NCBI GenBank assembly: GCA_030149815.1
Contig: JASLHI010000020.1
Coordinates: 1-26,252 of the forward strand
Origin: Aquirhabdus sp.
Lineage (GTDB): Bacteria; Pseudomonadota; Gammaproteobacteria; Pseudomonadales; Moraxellaceae
Direction: 5' to 3'
DNA length: 26,252 nucleotides
Shown here: positions 14,607 to 22,016 of the stretch, piece by piece
How positions within the stretch are numbered: the first letter of the stretch is position 1
Layout of the letters: each line of letters starts with the position of its first letter
Position numbers and translations under genes: made by a program
The notes under the pieces: model-generated
Told to the model about the DNA's origin: nothing
What the model saw: only the letters and a program-made list of their open reading frames with translations
The model's database searches: none

Positions 14607-15335
14607 TTAAGTTGCCCCACGCATAAATGGAACACGACGTAATTTAGAGACGACATCCCCAATCTCAGCAACTTTATCCAATGCCTCACTCATCTTCGCA
14701 ATCGCATCAATATTATCAGTCAGCATTGCCAGCTTTTCTAATGACTGGCGCATTTCTGCAATGGCTTCAATATGAGATCCCAAATCCGCAAGTCGCTGGA
14801 GCGTCTGCTGCAATAAAGTAATCAAATCAATATTTTCGCCCAATTCCGCAATTTTCTCTAAAGACACACTCATTTCCGCAATCGTTTCGACATGCTCAAC
14901 AACTTTAGCTAACTGATTCAATGAACCCTTCATACTAGAAATTGTTTTAATATCAAATGAAATTTCATCTAATGAACGCCCCATATCAGCAATCGCACGC
15001 GTATCTGAAGACATCTGCTTAATGGCATCACTCATACTCGAAACTTCATGAATATCTTTTGCGACATTGGCAATCAGAATAAGAAACTCAAGTAGAACAC
15101 GGCAGATCACAGCTAATACGATGAATGCAAGTGGCGACGCCATGACATAAATCCAGCCACGTAACTGCGAATCATCAAAGGCTGACCAAACTACATGAGC
15201 CATAATACCAAATGATGCTAATAGCAATAACGGATACAATACAGGTAATAATTCAAGTGCTGTCAGACGTTTAGAAAACGAGAAGTTAAATAAAATCCGA
15301 TAGCTTTGTTTAAGCAATTGAAAAAAATGCTTCAT
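14607..15335 (-). CDS. DUF4282-like membrane protein with C-terminal 20-residue repeats
   Basis: The 242-residue protein is in two parts. Residues 1-95 resemble DUF4282: a FNFSFSKRLT segment, two transmembrane helices (about 26-50 and 62-90), and a family-like end VICRVLLEFLILIANVAKDIHEV. Residues 98-231 are amphipathic helix built from seven tandem units, two of 17 residues and then five of exactly 20. Their pattern is I-A-x-M-x-x-S-L-x-K-I/L-A-x-L-x-x-N/H-I-D/E-x. The second part should form a long cytoplasmic coiled coil or an amphipathic membrane-lying helix. The ribosome-binding site is weak. No function is known. It is convergent with the HhH gene, with 1 base between the two stops. Confidence 0.75.
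   Translation of the reverse strand: MKHFFQLLKQSYRILFNFSFSKRLTALELLPVLYPLLLLASFGIMAHVVWSAFDDSQLRGWIYVMASPLAFIVLAVICRVLLEFLILIANVAKDIHEVSSMSDAIKQMSSDTRAIADMGRSLDEISFDIKTISSMKGSLNQLAKVVEHVETIAEMSVSLEKIAELGENIDLITLLQQTLQRLADLGSHIEAIAEMRQSLEKLAMLTDNIDAIAKMSEALDKVAEIGDVVSKLRRVPFMRGAT
14643..15044 (-). repeat. Coding repeats: two 17-residue and five 20-residue units
   Basis: Units start at residues 98, 115, 132, 152, 172, 192 and 212 of the DUF4282-like protein. Examples are IAEMSVSLEKIAELGENIDL, ITLLQQTLQRLADLGSHIEA, IAEMRQSLEKLAMLTDNIDA and IAKMSEALDKVAEIGDVVSK. The first two units lack three residues. At the DNA level the units have diverged, although several share CGCAAT followed by a TTTC/GCTTC core. 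Confidence 0.8.
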
Positions 15336-15596
15336 GTGTAGGTTTTACTCTCGATATGCTTGTCACATTTTATGAATACAAATAAAGCAAGCCTGATTGA
15401 AACCACTTGATCAGAACACTTTTTCCGATCCTCATGAGTACACAATACAATAGATAGATTAAGATTTGATGCTTTAACTGTCCGACTAGCTACAAAATTT
15501 ATAGAACTAAAAATTAGGATAAAAATGCTTTCATTCCAATCTTAGTATGCAGGAGCTTTAGGTTTTATTTTGAATATCCCCTCGCTTTAGCAAAAA

Positions 15597-16385
15597 TTAG
15601 CAATCAGCCAAGAACGGCAAAACTTTGATCAGGAACTCTTCTGGTTTCTCTGCAAATGGCGCATGTCCAGTTTGCATCACAATCAGTTTTGAATCTTGTA
15701 TAGACTGATGTGCGATGACTCCATCTTTTTTGGCTGGGATGACAGGATCATGTTTACCAAAGATGAGTAATGTTGGTACTCTGATTGCGGATGCACGTTG
15801 ACGTAAGTCATGATCTGAAACAATAAAACTACGCCAAACAGCACGACTTAATGCAACACGCTCACTAGTCGCTTGAGATGTGGCGGCTCGTTCTAACATT
15901 GCTTGTACTGTTGGTGTCCGATGACGCAGATACCGCGCTGCAAAAAACCGTGGTGAAAACGAAAAACGACTTGCCTGAAACTTACAGAACATTCGCGTAA
16001 TCATATTGTGCGGCGTAAATCCGCCCGGTGAAACCAACACCAATCCTCGTACAAGTTCAGGAGCTTCAATTGCCAATCGTGCCGCAGCATTACCACCTAA
16101 AGAATTACCAATAATCAAAACTGGCGGTAATGCCAATGCAGTCAGAAACTCGCGCAAAACTTGATAAAAATACTCTGGACTGACTTTAGATAATTGTTCT
16201 GGCGCAGCCGATTTGCCATAGCCTGGCCAATCCAATGCCAGCACTCGATATTGCTTTTCTAGCACTGGAATAACAGCATCAAAATCCTGACTCTCACCGG
16301 GATTAGCATGAAGCAAAATCAACGGCGTGCCTTGACCAGACTCACTATAGTAAACTAATCCTGAAGATAGATTGACTGTAGGCAT
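15597..16385 (-). CDS. Alpha/beta-fold hydrolase
   Basis: The 262-residue protein is a classic alpha/beta hydrolase. It has the oxyanion-hole segment LLHANPG (His26 region), LALDWPGYGKS, and nucleophile elbow GNSLGG with Ser95. Acid Asp213 lies in FGKHDPVIP and His241 in QTGHAPFAEKPEEF, completing the triad. A cap of about 60 residues lies between 125 and 190. It has no signal peptide and is probably cytosolic. The substrate cannot be assigned: esterase, C-C hydrolase or epoxide-hydrolase-like members share this layout. The 261-base gap downstream (15336-15596) holds no ORF or clear terminator. Confidence 0.85.
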   Translation of the reverse strand: MPTVNLSSGLVYYSESGQGTPLILLHANPGESQDFDAVIPVLEKQYRVLALDWPGYGKSAAPEQLSKVSPEYFYQVLREFLTALALPPVLIIGNSLGGNAAARLAIEAPELVRGLVLVSPGGFTPHNMITRMFCKFQASRFSFSPRFFAARYLRHRTPTVQAMLERAATSQATSERVALSRAVWRSFIVSDHDLRQRASAIRVPTLLIFGKHDPVIPAKKDGVIAHQSIQDSKLIVMQTGHAPFAEKPEEFLIKVLPFLADC

Positions 16386-16465
16386 AACGTGAATATCCCT
16401 AAAAAATTAATTAAACATAGTCCGTATTAAAAGTAATTTCAAAAAACACTATAAATTTATATTTT

Positions 16466-17089
16466 TCAAATATCTAAAATATACTCCAGAAGCTTAGTCG
16501 CACCTAAGAATAGGTAATATAAGCCTGTACCAATAAATTTTAATATATTATTAAGGCCAAATACGGATTCTAAAACTGTAATTATGGTCAGCCACAAAAT
16601 CAAGTCATTGGTCTTTTGTTGAATAATCTCCAGTTCGCCTTGTATAAACAAGACATCCACCCAAATATTCTTATCTGCATTAAAAGTACTATCCATATCA
16701 TGTATTGAGTCATACTGGTACAACTCAATCTCACTAATTTGATTAGAAGCTTGAATATTGATAGCTACTACAGCCGTTCCTTTAAATGTAAGAACGGTTC
16801 TATCACACCAAATCTCAATACTTTGTTGGCAATTTAATGCAGGGATAGCAAATGATTTATTAGACCTTATTTCGACTTCATCCGTAGAAGATGTAATCTT
16901 AAACTCTGAAAATGTTGCTCCTAAAAAAACACTCTCCCCAATATTGGTTACTTTCACCCCATACTCTAACGGAGTCCCTTGGGATAGTTGTTGTTTTCTT
17001 CGCTTAAAGCGAAATCTTGCACCAGAAGTTTGTCTGTATATAAACTCTATCCGAAGTTTATTTTTTCCATGTTCATCAGTACTAGTCAT
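16466..17089 (-). CDS. Unrecognised tail-anchored protein
   Basis: I do not recognise this 207-residue protein. Residues about 10-125 look beta-rich, with an Ig-like fragment (PLEYGVKVTNIGESVFLGATFSEFKI over residues 40-65). Residues 160-200 hold two hydrophobic helices (NDLILWLTIITVLESVF and LKFIGTGLYYLFLGATKLL), so the protein is probably held to the inner membrane by its C-terminus. GGGGA lies a few bases before the ATG, an excellent ribosome-binding site. The coding sequence is visibly more AT-rich than the ilv and metZ genes around it. This suggests accessory or transferred DNA inserted between the hydrolase gene and ilvC. Confidence 0.65.
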   Translation of the reverse strand: MTSTDEHGKNKLRIEFIYRQTSGARFRFKRRKQQLSQGTPLEYGVKVTNIGESVFLGATFSEFKITSSTDEVEIRSNKSFAIPALNCQQSIEIWCDRTVLTFKGTAVVAINIQASNQISEIELYQYDSIHDMDSTFNADKNIWVDVLFIQGELEIIQQKTNDLILWLTIITVLESVFGLNNILKFIGTGLYYLFLGATKLLEYILDI

Positions 17090-17184
17090 TTACTTCCCCT
17101 AATTTTCTTAAATAGCATCCGTTCAGAACTTTACCGTGTATCAGAGTTATCAATTAATCCTAGGTTGACACCAGCATTATTTAC

Positions 17185-17215
17185 AAAAAAGCCCCGCATT
17201 CACATGCAGGGCTTT
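17185..17215 (-). terminator. Intrinsic terminator of ilvC
   Basis: Arms 17188-17199 (AAAGCCCCGCAT) and 17204-17215 (ATGCAGGGCTTT) pair over 12 positions with one C-A mismatch and a 4-base loop. On the minus strand the stem is followed by six T residues (17190-17185). It ends the ilv transcription unit 18 bases after the ilvC stop. Confidence 0.9.
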
Positions 17216-17232
17216 ATCAAAACTAAAGAATC

Positions 17233-18249
17233 TTAGTTCTTAGTTTTATCAACGATTTTGTTTGCTTGGATCCAAGGCATCATCGCACGCAATTTAGTAC
17301 CAGTTACTTCGATACCGTGTGCAGCATTGTTACGACGACGTGCAGTCATTGAAGGATAGTTTGCAGCACCTTCAGAGATGAACATTTTTGCGTATTCGCC
17401 TGATTGAATACGTTTCAGCGCGTTGCGCATTGCTTCGCGTGATTGTTCGTTGATGACTTCAGTACCAGTGACATATTCACCGTATTCTGCGTTGTTAGAA
17501 ATAGAGTAGTTCATGTCAGCGATACCGCCTTCGAACATCAAATCAACGATCAATTTCAACTCATGCAAACATTCGAAATACGCCATTTCTGGTGCATAAC
17601 CTGCTTCAACCAAAGTTTCGAAGCCCATTTTAACCAATTCAACAGCACCACCACAGAGAACAGCTTGTTCGCCGAACAAGTCAGTTTCAGTTTCGTCTTT
17701 GAATGTAGTTTCGATGATACCAGTACGACCACCACCAACGCCTGATGCGTAAGCAAGAGCCAAGTCACGTGCTTTACCTGAAGCATTTTGGTAGATTGCA
17801 ACGAGATCTGGAACACCACCACCACGTACGTATTCTGAACGTACAGTGTGACCTGGTGCTTTTGGAGCAACCATGATCACGTCTAAGTCAGCACGTGGAA
17901 CAACTTGGTTGTAATGCACAGCAAAACCGTGTGCGAATGCCAATGTACCGCCTTTTTTCAGGTTTGGCTCGATTTCGTCGCGGTACAATTTTGATTGGAA
18001 TTCATCTGGAGTCAGAATCATCACAACATCAGCAGAAGCAACCGCATCTTTCACTTCGCTAACTTTCAAGCCTGAGTTTTCAGCTTTTGCCCATGAAGTT
18101 GAGCCTTTACGCAGACCAACAACAACATCAACACCAGAATCTTTCAAGTTCAGTGCGTGTGCATGACCTTGTGAACCGTAACCAATGATGGCTACTTTTT
18201 TAGCTTGAATCAGGGAAAGATCACAATCTTTATCATAAAAAATGTTCAT
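17233..18249 (-). CDS. ilvC: Ketol-acid reductoisomerase (NADP+)
   Basis: IlvC performs the Mg2+- and NADPH-dependent alkyl migration and reduction in valine/isoleucine synthesis. The 338-residue length is that of the class I (short) enzyme. The Rossmann motif IGYGSQGHAHALNLKDSG lies near residue 20. The cofactor-specificity loop LRKGSTSWAKAE and the APKAPGHTVRSEY stretch follow. The metal-site acids are in DETETDLFGEQAVLCGG, with further acidic residues near CLHELKLIVDLMFEGG. The ORF extends to 18282, but ATG 18249 has GGAG 6 bases upstream and matches the conserved start MNIFYDKDCDL. It follows ilvIH on the same strand after 250 bases that contain a palindromic element and a perfect inverted repeat. 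Confidence 0.98.
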   Translation of the reverse strand: MNIFYDKDCDLSLIQAKKVAIIGYGSQGHAHALNLKDSGVDVVVGLRKGSTSWAKAENSGLKVSEVKDAVASADVVMILTPDEFQSKLYRDEIEPNLKKGGTLAFAHGFAVHYNQVVPRADLDVIMVAPKAPGHTVRSEYVRGGGVPDLVAIYQNASGKARDLALAYASGVGGGRTGIIETTFKDETETDLFGEQAVLCGGAVELVKMGFETLVEAGYAPEMAYFECLHELKLIVDLMFEGGIADMNYSISNNAEYGEYVTGTEVINEQSREAMRNALKRIQSGEYAKMFISEGAANYPSMTARRRNNAAHGIEVTGTKLRAMMPWIQANKIVDKTKN

Positions 18250-18320
18250 GCTGCACTCCAATACATCTTTAGTTAGAAACAAATAAGGTAAAAGTCTATG
18301 ACGACTTTAATTTATGGCGC

Positions 18321-18349
18321 GCAATTTAACAGTTATTGAGCTAAATTGC
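18321..18349. promoter_or_regulatory. Perfect 8-bp inverted repeat upstream of ilvC
   Basis: GCAATTTA (18321-18328) and TAAATTGC (18342-18349) are separated by 13 bases, giving a 21-bp centre-to-centre distance (two helical turns). It lies 72 bases before the ilvC ATG. It could be a dimeric regulator site, such as a LysR-type activator of ilvC, or an mRNA hairpin. A TTGTCA -35-like box lies just upstream (near 18359-18364) without a clear -10. Confidence 0.4.
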
Positions 18350-18382
18350 AGCGTCGATTGACAACTTTTTAACAGAAAGGTC

Positions 18383-18494
18383 AAAAGCAAATCCTCCCTA
18401 ACCCTCCTTTTTCTAAGGAGGGGACTACTTTGGCTACGCCAAAATAGAAAAGCCCCTCCCTTTGCAAAGGGAGGTCGGGAGGGATTTTGCTTTT
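18383..18494. mobile_element. MITE/REP-like palindromic element between ilvH and ilvC
   Basis: This 112-bp element has near-inverted ends: AAAAGCAAATCCTCCC at the left, and the right end reversed reads AAAAGCAAAATCCCTCCC. Inside are three hairpins: CCCTCCTT/AAGGAGGG (18402-18422), TTTGGC-TAC-GCCAAA (18429-18443) and a perfect 20-bp palindrome (18455-18474). It encodes nothing. It resembles dispersed non-autonomous palindromic repeats, but copy number cannot be judged from one window. It starts 5 bases after the ilvH stop. On the minus strand the 20-bp palindrome is followed by GGCTTTTCTATTTT, so it might act as a partial terminator between ilvIH and ilvC. Confidence 0.65.
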
Positions 18495-18499
18495 AGATC

Positions 18500-18991
18500 T
18501 TAAACACTCAACACTTTCTCACCGCGTGCAACACCAAGCACACCAGAACGCACGACTTCAAGAATCGTGTTTTCTGACAATGCTTCGATAAAGCCATCTA
18601 GCTTATCGGTCGCACCAGCGATTTGAATCGTATAGGTCGTTGGTGTGACATCAACCACTTGCGCGCGGAAGATATCCGCTGTACGTTTGATTTCTGCACG
18701 TGCAGCACCAATCGCTTTGAGCTTGATCAACATCAACTCACGCTCAATGTGTGAGCCCTCAGACAGATCAACCACTTTTACAACTTCAATCAACTTGTTG
18801 AGTTGCTTCGTGATTTGCTCAATCTTGTGTTCATCACCATAGGTGGTCAATGTCAAACGTGACAATGTTGAATCTTCAGTCGGTGCAACGTTAAGCGTTT
18901 CGATGTTATAGCCGCGTTGGCTAAACAATCCAACTAGACGTGACAATGCGCCTGGTTCGTTTTCAACTAATACAGAAATAATATGGCGCAT
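18500..18991 (-). CDS. ilvH: Acetolactate synthase small (regulatory) subunit
   Basis: IlvH activates the catalytic subunit and confers valine feedback inhibition. The 163-residue protein equals E. coli IlvH in length. It has an N-terminal ACT domain, MRHIISVLVENEPGALSRLVGLFSQRGYNIETL, with the Gly/Asn positions of the valine site. A C-terminal domain follows, with IKRTADIFRAQVVDVTPTTYTIQIAG and a SGVLGVARGEK end. ATG 18991 overlaps the ilvI stop by one base (TAATG), with GGGGAG 8 bases upstream; the longer ORF form to 19018 is unlikely. Translation is probably coupled to ilvI. Confidence 0.97.
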   Translation of the reverse strand: MRHIISVLVENEPGALSRLVGLFSQRGYNIETLNVAPTEDSTLSRLTLTTYGDEHKIEQITKQLNKLIEVVKVVDLSEGSHIERELMLIKLKAIGAARAEIKRTADIFRAQVVDVTPTTYTIQIAGATDKLDGFIEALSENTILEVVRSGVLGVARGEKVLSV

Positions 18992-20748
18992 TATGTACGC
19001 TCCCCTTTTCTTAACCACATATCGCGCATGGATTGCTGAGCGATTTGCATTGGGTAAACGTGTTCGAGCGGATCGACGTATACATCCATATAAACCAAGC
19101 GATCTTTCATCGCCATTGCTTCAGCCATCTTGCTTTCAAGCTGTGATGGATCGGTAATTTTCATACCAACGTGACCGTAGGCTTCAACCAACTTCACAAA
19201 ATCAGGCAATGACTCCATGTATGAACTTGAGTGACGACCTTCATACTGCATGTCTTGCCACTGTTTCACCATGCCGAGTGAACGGTTGTTCAAGCAGAGA
19301 ATTTTAACTGGCAAGTTGTACTGCAAGCAGGTTGAAAGCTCTTGAATATTCATCTGAATCGAGCCTTCGCCTGTGATACAAACGACATCACGCTCAGGGA
19401 ATGCCAACTTACAGCCCATTGCGTATGGCAAACCAACACCCATCGTGCCCAAGCCACCTGAGTTGATCCACTGACGTGGTTCGTCGAATTTGTAATACAA
19501 CGCAGCAAACATTTGATGCTGACCGACGTCAGATGTAATGATCGCTTTACCATCGGTAATTTTATGCAGCATCTCAACAACTTGCTGAGGCTTCATTTGA
19601 CCATCATTAGACGCGTCATAACGTAAACCATGACGTTTACGCCATTCATCAATTTGCGTCCACCAGTTGCTGATTTCAGCCGCATTTGGCTTATTTACAC
19701 CGAGCTGTTTCAACTGGGTCAACATTTCCGCCAAAACTGGCTCAACCGCACCAACGATTGGAATATGCGCCATGATGGTTTTTGAAATCGCCGCAGGGTC
19801 GATATCGATATGGATAATCTTGGCATCTGGGCAGAACTTAGCAGTGCTATTGGTTACACGGTCATCAAAACGCGCGCCAATACACAAGATGACATCAGAA
19901 TGATGCATCGCCATGTTGGCTTCATAAGTGCCATGCATGCCGAGCATGCCAACAAACTGCGGATCAGTACCCGGAAATGCACCCAAACCCATCAAGGTAT
20001 TGGTCACTGGGAAATTCAGTAAATGCGCAAGTTCAGTCAAATGATGTGAAGCATTACCCTGAATAACACCACCGCCTGCATAAATCATCGGGCGTTTTGC
20101 AAGAAGCAACTCATCAATCGCTTTACGGATTTGACCTGCATGACCACGACCTGGTGGCAAGTAAGAACGGAGTTTTACTTTCTCAGGATATTCGTATGGG
20201 AATTTTTCCGCAGGATTGGTCATATCCTTCGAAATGTCGATTACAACTGGACCTGGACGACCTGTGCTCGCGATATAAAACGCTTTCTTCACGATCATCG
20301 GAATTTCGCTGGCATGGCGAACTTGGAAGCTATGCTTCACAACCGGACGCGAAATACCGAGCATATCCGTTTCTTGGAATGCGTCTTCACCAACTAAATG
20401 TGATGGAACCTGACCAGAAATCACAACCATTGGAATTGAATCCATATAGGCAGTTGCGATTGCTGTAATCGTATTGGTCGCACCCGGACCTGAAGTCACA
20501 AGCACTACGCCAGTTTCACCTGTTGAACGCGAATAAGCATCTGCCATATGTCCAGCAGCTTGCTCATGACGTACAAGAATATGTTCAACTTTATCTTGGC
20601 GGAACAATGCATCATAAATATGCAAAACCGTACCGCCTGGATAACCGAAGAGGTACTTGACGCCTTCGTCGGCCAATGCACGAATGAGCATCTCACCGCC
20701 AGAAAGTAATTCTACTTTCTTCTCTGTTTGCTTATCAGTATTTTCCAA
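18991..20748 (-). CDS. ilvI: Acetolactate synthase large (catalytic) subunit
   Basis: IlvI is the thiamine-diphosphate enzyme for the first common step of valine, leucine and isoleucine synthesis. The 585-residue protein shows FGYPGGTVLHIYDAL and catalytic Glu62 in RHEQAAGHMADAYSR. SGPGATNTITAIATAYMDS, the FAD-region PGPVVIDISKDM and the ThDP motif GEGSIQMNIQEL ending in LNNRSLGMV follow. The start is TTG at 20748. An in-frame TGA lies 9 bases upstream, and the next ATG is residue 20, inside the conserved LLSGGEM region. GGGTGAG lies 5 bases before the TTG. It is expressed with ilvH by a 1-base overlap. Confidence 0.97.
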   Translation of the reverse strand: MENTDKQTEKKVELLSGGEMLIRALADEGVKYLFGYPGGTVLHIYDALFRQDKVEHILVRHEQAAGHMADAYSRSTGETGVVLVTSGPGATNTITAIATAYMDSIPMVVISGQVPSHLVGEDAFQETDMLGISRPVVKHSFQVRHASEIPMIVKKAFYIASTGRPGPVVIDISKDMTNPAEKFPYEYPEKVKLRSYLPPGRGHAGQIRKAIDELLLAKRPMIYAGGGVIQGNASHHLTELAHLLNFPVTNTLMGLGAFPGTDPQFVGMLGMHGTYEANMAMHHSDVILCIGARFDDRVTNSTAKFCPDAKIIHIDIDPAAISKTIMAHIPIVGAVEPVLAEMLTQLKQLGVNKPNAAEISNWWTQIDEWRKRHGLRYDASNDGQMKPQQVVEMLHKITDGKAIITSDVGQHQMFAALYYKFDEPRQWINSGGLGTMGVGLPYAMGCKLAFPERDVVCITGEGSIQMNIQELSTCLQYNLPVKILCLNNRSLGMVKQWQDMQYEGRHSSSYMESLPDFVKLVEAYGHVGMKITDPSQLESKMAEAMAMKDRLVYMDVYVDPLEHVYPMQIAQQSMRDMWLRKGERT

Positions 20749-20763
20749 TTTTACTCACCCTAA

Positions 20764-20862
20764 TCACATTAACTCGTTGCCTACTCTATTGATCACAATC
20801 TTTTTAATAGCAATAGATAAACAACATGAGCCCAGAATGCACAATGCAATCCAGACAATCAT
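20764..20862 (-). CDS. Candidate 32-aa hydrophobic peptide upstream of ilvI
   Basis: A 32-residue ORF begins MIVWIALCILG, has a hydrophobic stretch to about residue 19, then KKIVINRVGNELM. Ile, Val and Leu make up 14 of 32 residues. It ends 15 bases before the ilvI TTG codon. The ribosome-binding site is weak (GAG about 11 bases upstream). It might be a branched-chain leader peptide or a tiny membrane protein translationally coupled to ilvI, or it may not be translated. No terminator/antiterminator pair follows, so classic attenuation is not supported. Confidence 0.3.
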   Translation of the reverse strand: MIVWIALCILGSCCLSIAIKKIVINRVGNELM

Positions 20863-20878
20863 AGATTTTTAAGCTCAT

Positions 20879-21031
20879 TTAAAGAGCAGGATTTTGACGG
20901 CAGAGCAGAAAATCATACGCTGGTAAGTGTGACCAGAATAAGACATGCAGCGCATTCGGATGAGAATGCCCCAAAAGCATCAACAAGCGCTCGCGATAGA
21001 GCAGATGTTCGCCAAAGCTAAAGATATTCAT
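20879..21031 (-). pseudogene. Unrecognised 50-aa ORF or gene remnant ahead of ilvI
   Basis: The minus strand reads open for 50 codons from ATG 21031 (MNIFSFGEHLLYRERLLML, later HVLFWSHLPAYDFLLC) to TAA at 20879. The frame stays open upstream of the ATG through SKISENTLSFYRCSCRPPFG without a start. Base composition is visibly richer in GC than the AT-rich flanks. There is no ribosome-binding site. This looks like the 3' end of a former gene or a transferred fragment. I cannot assign a family. Confidence 0.3.
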
Positions 21032-21188
21032 ACCAAAGGGTGGTCGGCATGAGCATCGATAAAAAGATAGGGTATTTTCTGAAATTTTCGATACTGCGTC
21101 AAGACCTACGTGGAATAAACGGTAATAGTATTACAAATAGAATTAGTGGCTGTTTAAACATGTGCGTTTGTATTTTTTGGATTTTAAT

Positions 21189-21596
21189 ATGGCTCAAATA
21201 CATAAATCGGCAGCTACACTCAGAATATTTGGAGACTCATTAATTCCAGATGAAATAACAAGACTGCTTGGTAGTAAACCAACTAAAGCGACACAAAAGG
21301 GAGAAATAATTCTCTACGACTCTGGTAGAGAACAAATAGCTCGACATGGCAGTTGGAGACTTGAAATTTCAGATTGCGTACCTGAAAACCTAGACCATCA
21401 AATTTCATGGATTCTAAGTCAGCTTACCGATGATCTGGAGATTTGGAATAACTTGCACAAAAAATTTAGAATAGATTTATTTTGTGGTTTATTCATGAAT
21501 AGTAGCAACGAGGGGTTTAGTCTTTCCTCCGAAACAATACTAGCACTTGGTAGCCGAGGTATAGCGATTGGTTTTGATATTTATGACTCTCAATAA
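21189..21596 (+). CDS. DUF4279-domain protein
   Basis: The 135-residue protein has the DUF4279 layout: an RIFGDSLIPDEITRLLGSKPTKATQKGE N-terminus (about residues 12-39), a HGSWRLEIS strand, LDHQISWILSQL and a C-terminal LSSETILALGSRGIAIGFDIY. This small family is common in accessory regions and in putative immunity-like contexts. No biochemical function is known to me. I start at ATG 21189, with a GGA 7 bases upstream; the longer ORF begins at 21162. Codon use is AT-rich compared with ilvI and purL. The gene is divergent from ilvI and followed by a zinc-ribbon gene 82 bases away. Confidence 0.65.
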   Translation: MAQIHKSAATLRIFGDSLIPDEITRLLGSKPTKATQKGEIILYDSGREQIARHGSWRLEISDCVPENLDHQISWILSQLTDDLEIWNNLHKKFRIDLFCGLFMNSSNEGFSLSSETILALGSRGIAIGFDIYDSQ

Positions 21597-21678
21597 ATAA
21601 GAAACTTAAAGATTCGTCAGAAACGATAACCCCTATTTATGGATTACTCTTTACACTTAAATAAGGTTCACAAATTTA

Positions 21679-21942
21679 ATGATTGTCGACACCCCAAATT
21701 GCCCAAGATGTAAAACGAACGAGAGTGTCAGAGCAAAGACACTTCTCATCGGTATGGCGAGCCCAAAGAAAATGTGGCCTGATGAAGAACGCGCAGGTTA
21801 CATACGCAAAGACCAGTTGGCTATTGACGAATGCACTCCTGAGTCATTAGCAGCAGCTCCTTTGGAGCAATTTCTCAATGCGTATTATTGCAACTTATGC
21901 GGTATTGGATTTGCTACAGATGAAATGCTGAATATCAAATAG
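21679..21942 (+). CDS. Small zinc-ribbon-like protein, unrecognised
   Basis: The 87-residue protein has two Cys pairs, CPRC at about residues 8-11 and CNLC at about 71-74. They frame a helical middle (WPDEERAGYIRKDQLAIDECTPESLAAAPLEQFLNAYY) and could together bind one zinc. No DNA-binding or catalytic motif beyond that is visible. The ribosome-binding site is weak (AAGG about 12 bases upstream). It is AT-rich and lies next to the DUF4279 gene on the same strand, so the two may form an accessory pair. The 74 bases to the convergent NIF3-like gene contain no strong terminator. Confidence 0.55.
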   Translation: MIVDTPNCPRCKTNESVRAKTLLIGMASPKKMWPDEERAGYIRKDQLAIDECTPESLAAAPLEQFLNAYYCNLCGIGFATDEMLNIK

Positions 21943-22016
21943 CTCAAACTTCGAATGCAGCATTACAATAGTATATGCATTGATAAATAGAAATTAGACC
22001 AAAATGAATTTTTAAA

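Noticed and set aside
18383..18494. CRISPR-like repeats
   Set aside because: The repeats are inverted copies within one 112-bp element, not regularly spaced direct repeats.
20749..20862. Classic attenuator (leader peptide plus terminator) ahead of ilvI
   Set aside because: Only 15 bases separate the mini-ORF stop from ilvI, and there is no terminator hairpin, so transcriptional attenuation is not supported.
21040..21243. Plus-strand 67-aa ORF overlapping the DUF4279 start
   Set aside because: It has no ribosome-binding site, and it overlaps both the minus-strand relic ORF and the DUF4279 gene in another frame.
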